In this document: positions 52,360 to 57,050 of the stretch, piece by piece | Numbering within the stretch: position 1 is the first letter of the stretch | Layout: every line of letters starts with the position of its first letter | Assembly: GCA_964549495.1 (NCBI GenBank) | Contig: CAZJWJ010000027.1 | Coordinates: 1 to 57,050 of the forward strand | Direction: 5' to 3' | Length of the DNA stretch: 57,050 bases | Source: JACKBJ01 sp964549495 | GTDB taxonomy: Bacteria > Chloroflexota > Anaerolineae > Epilineales > Epilineaceae | Translations under genes and position numbers: made by a program | The notes under the pieces: model-generated | The model's input: only the letters and a program-made list of their open reading frames with translations | Told to the model about the DNA's origin: nothing | The model's database searches: none

Positions 52360-53565
52360 GTGACCCGACGAGGCCTCGCGATCCTCCTGCTCGTCCCGGC
52401 CCTGGCCATCCTGGCCGTCATCGCCCTGCGGCGGGAGCGCGCCGGGCCGGCCGCGGTGACGGCCGACGTGGTCGGCTTCCTCTCCGCGCCCGGCGATGCG
52501 CGCTTCGCCCGGGCCACCGGCCCGCGACCGATCGCCTTCCCTGCCGACGAGGGGGCGCACGAGGCCTACCAGACCGAGTGGTGGTACTACACCGGCAACC
52601 TGGCCGGCGCGGACGGCCGGCGCTTCGGCTTCCAGCTGACCTTCTTCCGCCGCGCCCTGGCGCCGGCCGAAGACATCCGCGAGCGCGAGTCGGACTGGGC
52701 CACCGGCCAGCTCTACCTGGCCCACTTCGCGCTGACCGACGCGGCGGCCGGCCGCTTCCACTCCTTCGAGCGCCTGGCCCGCGGCGCGGCCGGCCTGGCC
52801 GGCGCCGCGGCCGACCCCTACCGCGTCTGGCTGGAGGACTGGGAGGTGGCCTCGCCGCGCATGGCCGGCCCCGAAGCCCGCGGCGGCTGGGATCGCCCCC
52901 AGCGCCTGCGCGCCGCCGACGGCCCCGTGGCCATCGACCTGCGGCTCGAGCCGGCCAAGCCGCCCGTCCTCCACGGCCGGCGCGGCTACAGCCCCAAGGG
53001 CAGCGAGCCGGGCAATGCCTCCTACTACTACTCCTACAGCCGCCTGCAAGCCACGGGCAGCATCACCACCGCCGATGGCCGCCACGCGGTCGAGGGGTTG
53101 GCCTGGATGGACCACGAATGGTCGACCAGCGCGCTGTCCGAGGAGCAGGTGGGCTGGGACTGGTTCTCGCTGCAGCTCGAGGACGGTCGCGAGCTGATGG
53201 CCTTCCAGCTGCGCGAGGCCGATGGCGGCGTGTCGCCCATCTCCTCCGGCAGCCTGATCGAGCCCGACGGCGGCTCGACCTCCCTCGAGGCGCAGGACTT
53301 CGACATCGCCGTCACCGACCGCTGGACCAGCCCCCGCACCGGCGCCGACTACCCCGCCGGCTGGCGCCTAACCGTCCCAGCAGCGGATCTGGAGCTCGAC
53401 ATCGAGCCCCTCCTGGCCGACCAGGAGCTGGACATCAGCCTGCGCTACTGGGAAGGCGCGGTGCGCGTATCCGGCCGCTCGGCCGGCCGGCCCGTGGCGG
53501 GCCGGGGCTACGTCGAATTGACCGGCTACGCAAGCCCGGGAGCCGGCCTGCCGGGCCTGGACTGA
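52360..53565 (+). CDS. AttH/CrtC-like lipocalin-fold protein
   Basis: The 401-residue product begins with a membrane or lipoprotein-like helix (RRGLAILLLVPALAILAVIAL) and then a beta-sandwich protein of the AttH/CrtC family: YQTEWWYYTGNL, FGFQLTFFRR, YYYSYSRLQATGSI, GLAWMDHEWSTS and GWDWFSLQLEDGRELMAFQLR. In AttEFGH systems this is the exported partner of the ABC unit and is thought to bind a hydrophobic ligand. The family also includes CrtC carotenoid 1,2-hydratases; see the rejected list. GTG at 52360 is favoured because the hydrophobic helix follows at once. Its last 198 bp overlap the 3' end of the ECF gene. Confidence 0.82.
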   Translation: MTRRGLAILLLVPALAILAVIALRRERAGPAAVTADVVGFLSAPGDARFARATGPRPIAFPADEGAHEAYQTEWWYYTGNLAGADGRRFGFQLTFFRRALAPAEDIRERESDWATGQLYLAHFALTDAAAGRFHSFERLARGAAGLAGAAADPYRVWLEDWEVASPRMAGPEARGGWDRPQRLRAADGPVAIDLRLEPAKPPVLHGRRGYSPKGSEPGNASYYYSYSRLQATGSITTADGRHAVEGLAWMDHEWSTSALSEEQVGWDWFSLQLEDGRELMAFQLREADGGVSPISSGSLIEPDGGSTSLEAQDFDIAVTDRWTSPRTGADYPAGWRLTVPAADLELDIEPLLADQELDISLRYWEGAVRVSGRSAGRPVAGRGYVELTGYASPGAGLPGLD

Positions 53566-55587
53566 GGACAGCCCACCCGACCCTCCCGAAGCCACCGATC
53601 TCCCGGCTCGGCCTCGCTCGAGCCTCGGCTCCAGTCCCAGCCCCGGCGTCGGGGTGGCGGTCAGGGTCGGCGTGATCGTCATGGTCGCCGTCACGGTCGC
53701 CGTCGCGCTCGAGGTCGCGCTGGCGATGACCGTGGGCTCATCGGTCGGTGCCGGTCCGGCCGTCGGCGTGGCCGGGAGCGGGGTCGGTGGCGGCATCCCC
53801 GGCGTCGAGCTCGGGAGGGCCGGCGCGGGGCTGGGACTGGCCGTCGGCAGCGCCGTCGGCGCCGACGGCGTTCGGGTGATCGGCGGCGGCAGGGTACCGG
53901 CCGGCGTGCGGCTGGGCGGTGGGCCGGGTGGCAGCTCGGGGTCCGGCGTCGCGGTAGACGTGGGCGGCCGCACCGTCCCGGTCGCGATCCGGCCCCCGCC
54001 GGGATCCTCGGTCGGTGTGGCTTGGGCGGTCCCGGTCGGCAGCGCCGGATCTTGCGCGTCGCCGGTCGGCGTCGCCGTCGGCGCGGGCACCAGCGATTGC
54101 GTGGCGCCCGAGGCAGGCGTGGGTTCCTCGGTGGCCGAGCCGATGCCGGGCGGCAGGACCTCTGGTGTGCCACTCGGCTGCGGCCTACGCGGGCCCGGAT
54201 CCGCGCCCGAAGCGCCCGGCCGGCGGGTCGGATCCGGCGCGATGGCCAGCCGCGTCGCCGCCAAAGGGGGCGTGCTACTGCCGCTCGGACGGGCCAGGGC
54301 CTCGGTCGCCTCGGCGACCAAAGTGGCCGCGACGACGCTGGCCGTGGCCGGCGGCAGGCCGCTCAGCGCGCCGGCCGTCGCCGTCCCGGCCGCCTCCACG
54401 GTCTCCCGCCGTCGCTGCATTTCCAGTCCATCCGCCACGGGACTGGCCTGGCTCTCCGCCGCCGCCGTGCCGGTGGCATCGGCCGAGCCGAGAACGGCCA
54501 CGGTCGCCGTCCCCGCCGTCTCCGCCCGCTGTCCCGAATCCGGCGCCAGCGTCCAGACCATCCAACTCCCCAAGGCGCAGAAGGCCATGGCCAAGGGCAA
54601 GACCAGCGGCACCAGCCAGCGGGCGCGCCGATCGCGGCGCGGCACCTCCAGCAAGGCCCGCTGCAGCGCCCGGCTGGGCGAAAGGCGCCGCCCGCCATCG
54701 AAGGCCGCGTCGATCCAGGCCTCGCTCTCGAGCAAGCGCCGACAATCCGCACAATCGGACGCATGCGCCTCCAGCTCGGCCCGCTCCGTGGCACCCATCG
54801 CGCCCAGCGGCCCGAGCTCCAGCCGATCGCGCAGTCGAGAACAGTTCACGCCGGGAGTACCCGTAGTCCCGTGTGTCCGATCCTCCGCGGACTCCTTCCA
54901 GTCAGCGGAAGCAGCCGTCGGGCCATCTCCCACCCGACCCCGATTCCCGGTACCAGCCGACGCCCCTCCATCCGGCCGATCGCCACCGCGACCATCTCCC
55001 CTTCCATCCCCGTCGCTATCCCCATCCGAGTCCTCGTCCTCCCCACCCTTCGCCGCTTCCCTTCCCGGCCCTGCCTCCAACGCGTCGTAGATCTCCCGGA
55101 AGGCATCGCGGGCGCGCTGGCGGCGCTTGCGCGCGGCCGCCGGCGAGATGCCCAGGACCTCGGAGACCTCCTCGCTGCTCATGCCCTCCTGGTTGAAGAG
55201 CAGGAGCACCTGGCGATGGTCCTCGCCCAAGCGCCGCAGGGCCTGGCGCACCGGCGCGCCGTCGACCACCTGGCCGGCCGGATCGCCCTCGCCGCCGCGC
55301 AGGGCATCCAGGCCCAGCCAGCGAAATCGGGTCTTGCGGCGCAGATGATCCAGCGCCGTGTTGTGCGCGATCCGGTAGAGCCATGCGCGCCTCCGCGCGG
55401 CGGCCTCCTCGCCCAGCTCCAGGCGCTCGAGCGCGCGCCAGGCCTTGACGTAGGTCTCCTGGGTCAGGTCCTCGGCGGTGTCGGCATCACCGACCAACCG
55501 GTAGAGGTAGTTGAGGATGGCCGTCTGATGCTCGCTGACCAGCGAGAGATAGACCCGCTCGGCCCGCGGAGCCTCCGTGTGGCTCAC
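53368..55587 (-). CDS. ECF sigma factor fused to zinc anti-sigma domain, membrane helix and Thr/Pro-rich tail
   Basis: The 739-residue product joins, in one frame: an ECF sigma factor (sigma-2 region about 12-85 with LYRLVGDADTAEDLTQETYVKAWRAL; sigma-4 about 115-168 with EGMSSEEVSEVLGISPAAARKRRQRARDAF), a disordered acidic linker (175-245), a ZAS zinc-binding anti-sigma motif (H275-x3-C279-x2-C282 plus C249), a membrane helix (about 325-347) and an extracytoplasmic tail over 300 residues long rich in Thr/Pro/Ala. Sigma and anti-sigma are normally separate proteins, so this is a membrane-tethered sigma factor. GTG at 55587 has GGAGG 7 nt upstream. Release would need proteolysis. The last 65 or so residues are antisense to the AttH-like gene. 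Confidence 0.85.
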   Translation of the reverse strand: MSHTEAPRAERVYLSLVSEHQTAILNYLYRLVGDADTAEDLTQETYVKAWRALERLELGEEAAARRRAWLYRIAHNTALDHLRRKTRFRWLGLDALRGGEGDPAGQVVDGAPVRQALRRLGEDHRQVLLLFNQEGMSSEEVSEVLGISPAAARKRRQRARDAFREIYDALEAGPGREAAKGGEDEDSDGDSDGDGRGDGRGGDRPDGGASAGTGNRGRVGDGPTAASADWKESAEDRTHGTTGTPGVNCSRLRDRLELGPLGAMGATERAELEAHASDCADCRRLLESEAWIDAAFDGGRRLSPSRALQRALLEVPRRDRRARWLVPLVLPLAMAFCALGSWMVWTLAPDSGQRAETAGTATVAVLGSADATGTAAAESQASPVADGLEMQRRRETVEAAGTATAGALSGLPPATASVVAATLVAEATEALARPSGSSTPPLAATRLAIAPDPTRRPGASGADPGPRRPQPSGTPEVLPPGIGSATEEPTPASGATQSLVPAPTATPTGDAQDPALPTGTAQATPTEDPGGGRIATGTVRPPTSTATPDPELPPGPPPSRTPAGTLPPPITRTPSAPTALPTASPSPAPALPSSTPGMPPPTPLPATPTAGPAPTDEPTVIASATSSATATVTATMTITPTLTATPTPGLGLEPRLERGRAGRSVASGGSGGLSSVQARQAGSRACVAGQFDVAPARHGPAGRAAGYAHRAFPVAQADVQLLVGQEGLDVELQIRCWDG

Positions 55588-55707
55588 GCCTCGACCTCCA
55601 TGGGCTCTGCTCGCGCCGGGCCCCCGACCTCTCTTGCCCGCGGTAATACGGACGAGAAGACGGGCTCGTGACCCGAGGCAATCAGGGGATGCTGGCGCAT
55701 GCCGGCC

Positions 55708-55736
55708 ATGATACACCGCGCCCCATCGCGTTGCAG
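55708..55736 (-). promoter_or_regulatory. Promoter of the ECF fusion gene, sharing its -35 with the divergent gene
   Basis: Minus strand: CTGCAA (55736-55731), 17-nt spacer, TATCAT (55713-55708). The same six bases read as TTGCAG on the plus strand form the -35 of the divergent promoter at 55731-55759. Confidence 0.55.
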
Positions 55737-55759
55737 CCTCCAGGCCGCTGGGATACAAT
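55731..55759 (+). promoter_or_regulatory. Promoter of the secreted protein gene at the window end
   Basis: TTGCAG (55731-55736), 17-nt spacer, TACAAT (55754-55759). It shares the -35 box with the minus-strand promoter of the ECF fusion gene, so the two cannot be fully occupied at once. Confidence 0.6.
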
Positions 55760-55881
55760 CAAACACTCCAATGCCGCCTCCGCGCAGCCGCTCCCCCTTG
55801 GCCGCGCCGTGGTGGATGTGCCAGTTTCAGAACCGATACACGGCGCGCCCGCGTATCCCGATGCAAGGAGTCTCGAGCATC

Positions 55882-57050
55882 ATGAACGTCCGATTGCTGA
55901 CCCAGGTCGGGATGATCGGAGCCCTGCTCCTGCTCATCGCCGCCCTGCAGTCGGGCCGCGGCGGGTCGATCACCGCTCGCTACCAAGCGGGCGATGCCGG
56001 CGGCCAAGCCGGCCATCCGATCGAGTCGATCTCGCTGAGCCCCGAAGAATACGATTCCCTGCCGGCCATGAAGCCGGTTTCGATGGAAGGACGGAGCCAC
56101 CAGCCCAGTTCGCTGAACCAGGGTGGCTGCCAGCAGGCCGGCGGCATCACCCGACTCGAGAGCGAGAGCTTCGAGGGTCGGTCCTGGCCCCCGCGCGGCG
56201 GTTCCTGGGCGGTCTCCGACCTCAACGGCCCGCGCCCCGGCTTCCTCGACGACGTCATGTGGGGCCAGGTGAGCTGCGAGGCCTCCGTCGGGCAGAACTC
56301 CCTCTGGGCCTTGGGTGCCGGCCGTATCGGCGTTACCCTGGGCTGCGAGGGCCCCGACAAGGACTACTTCACGGAGGTCCGCAACGACAAGGGCCTCCGC
56401 ATGATCGCCCGCTACGGGCCCCTCAACCTCCAGAACTTCACCGGCGTGCGCGTCACCTTCGACTACCTGGCCAAGATGCCGCAGGGTGCCCTGCTCATCG
56501 GTGTGGCCGACGGCACGGCGCGAGATCGCGGCGAGACCGTCAACTACACCGGCTACACCTACTTCACGCCGGACACCGGCGGAGACTGGGTGCGCGGCGA
56601 AGTCGTCAACTACGCCAACGGGGACGAGTTCGACACCATCCTTGCCGGCTTCGCGACCAAGGAAGCCGTCGAGGTCGGCTTCTTCTACCGCGACCCGGCC
56701 ACGCCCGAGAACGAGGGCGCGCCGGCGGCCGGCATGCACGGCGCCTTCATGGACAACATCCACATCGACGTCAAGACCGTGCCCCGCCCCTGCCCCATCG
56801 GCTCGCCCACCCCCACCAATCCGCCCCCCTCCGAAACGCCGACCCCGGAGGACACCCCCTCGCCGACGCCCACCCGGCGCCCGACCGACTCCGTCGTCCC
56901 GACCGTACCTCCCACCGAGCCGCCCCGAGACACCTTCCTGCCGATGCTGGTCAAGAGCATCGACTTCAGCGACGACACCGTCGTGATCCACCCCCCCACC
57001 GCGCCAACCCCCACAGCCTCCCTGACCCCCACACCTTCCAACACGCCACC
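55882..57050 (+). CDS. Secreted surface protein, Thr/Pro-rich, 3' end beyond the window
   Basis: The frame is open from the ATG at 55882 to the last base (389 complete codons) without a stop. It encodes a signal or anchor (LLTQVGMIGALLLLIAALQSG), a domain with Cys pairs and ARYGPLNLQNFTG and VRVTFDYLAKMPQ strands that look like a jelly-roll or MAM-like extracellular fold, then a Thr/Pro linker, the patch DTFLPMLVKSID and the start of another TP linker. The patch resembles the LP-type motif that ends many Chloroflexota surface proteins. AAGGAG at 55865-55870 lies 11 nt upstream. I do not recognise the domain with certainty. Confidence 0.75.
   Translation, partial: MNVRLLTQVGMIGALLLLIAALQSGRGGSITARYQAGDAGGQAGHPIESISLSPEEYDSLPAMKPVSMEGRSHQPSSLNQGGCQQAGGITRLESESFEGRSWPPRGGSWAVSDLNGPRPGFLDDVMWGQVSCEASVGQNSLWALGAGRIGVTLGCEGPDKDYFTEVRNDKGLRMIARYGPLNLQNFTGVRVTFDYLAKMPQGALLIGVADGTARDRGETVNYTGYTYFTPDTGGDWVRGEVVNYANGDEFDTILAGFATKEAVEVGFFYRDPATPENEGAPAAGMHGAFMDNIHIDVKTVPRPCPIGSPTPTNPPPSETPTPEDTPSPTPTRRPTDSVVPTVPPTEPPRDTFLPMLVKSIDFSDDTVVIHPPTAPTPTASLTPTPSNTP

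Noticed and set aside
52360..53565. AttH-like protein as a carotenoid 1,2-hydratase (CrtC) for the nearby carotenoid pathway
   Set aside because: The family contains both CrtC and AttH. Here the gene directly follows an ATPase and FtsX permease in AttEFGH order, is about 22 kb from the carotenoid genes and has an N-terminal membrane helix. A CruF-like hydratase already fills that step.

Overview
The window looks like a chromosomal stretch of a high-GC, aerobic member of the Chloroflexota. The lineage call is an inference. It rests on several secreted proteins with Thr/Pro-rich linkers and a short aromatic/LP-type C-terminal patch, a CSLREA-type beta-helix protein, and a carotenoid plus ergothioneine gene content. 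No rRNA, tRNA, integrase, insertion sequence or CRISPR array was seen.

Region 1 (1-7.85 kb) is visibly less GC-rich than the rest. It holds seven genes: a 60-residue protein made only of four DnaJ-type CXXCXGXG knuckles, a membrane Ser/Thr kinase with a cysteine-containing extracytoplasmic domain, a secreted M23-like peptidase, a VWA/PP2C/kinase triad of the TerY-P type (compare E. coli YegL-PphC-YegI), and a NYN-LOTUS putative RNase. All four transcription units start from the same promoter-like element, [G/A]ATCACAC-N14-GAC-TANTAN (109-139, 3717-3747, 6935-6965, 6987-7017). The island therefore looks like one regulon, and this is the best candidate here for an undescribed system.

Region 2 (7.9-20.3 kb) has sigma-54 with a zinc-knuckle insertion, an NtrC-type activator, an SRPBCC protein, a soluble GAF-PAS histidine kinase, a two-CBS protein, a secreted beta-helix protein, an HNH nuclease with a small partner, an M3-like metallopeptidase and a Uma2 nuclease.

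Region 3 (20.2-30.2 kb) is a carotenoid locus on the minus strand: crtI, crtB, a CarH-like B12 photoreceptor, and the trio crtD-like / UbiA lycopene elongase-like / cruF-like. That trio matches the C50 bacterioruberin set of haloarchaea. An ADP-ribosylglycohydrolase heads the operon and a CrtISO-type oxidoreductase lies upstream of it.

Region 4 (30.3-39.9 kb) has an AAA/DUF4143 ATPase behind a near-perfect 33-bp palindrome, then a six-gene minus-strand operon: membrane-anchored surface protein, ABC ATPase, ABC-2 permease, Ala/Glu-rich membrane protein, MoxR and DUF58.

Region 5 (40.4-57 kb) has egtB-egtD (ergothioneine), a 161-bp hairpin, a CAP-dockerin protein, mutY, a methyltransferase, birA, a secreted VWA protein, an AttE/AttFG/AttH ABC system, a 739-residue ECF sigma factor fused to its own anti-sigma zinc finger and membrane anchor, and the start of a secreted protein cut by the window end. 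Several genes outside region 1 (11584, 24080, 28649, 48938) have a -10 hexamer 7-8 nt before the ATG and no Shine-Dalgarno, so they are probably leaderless.
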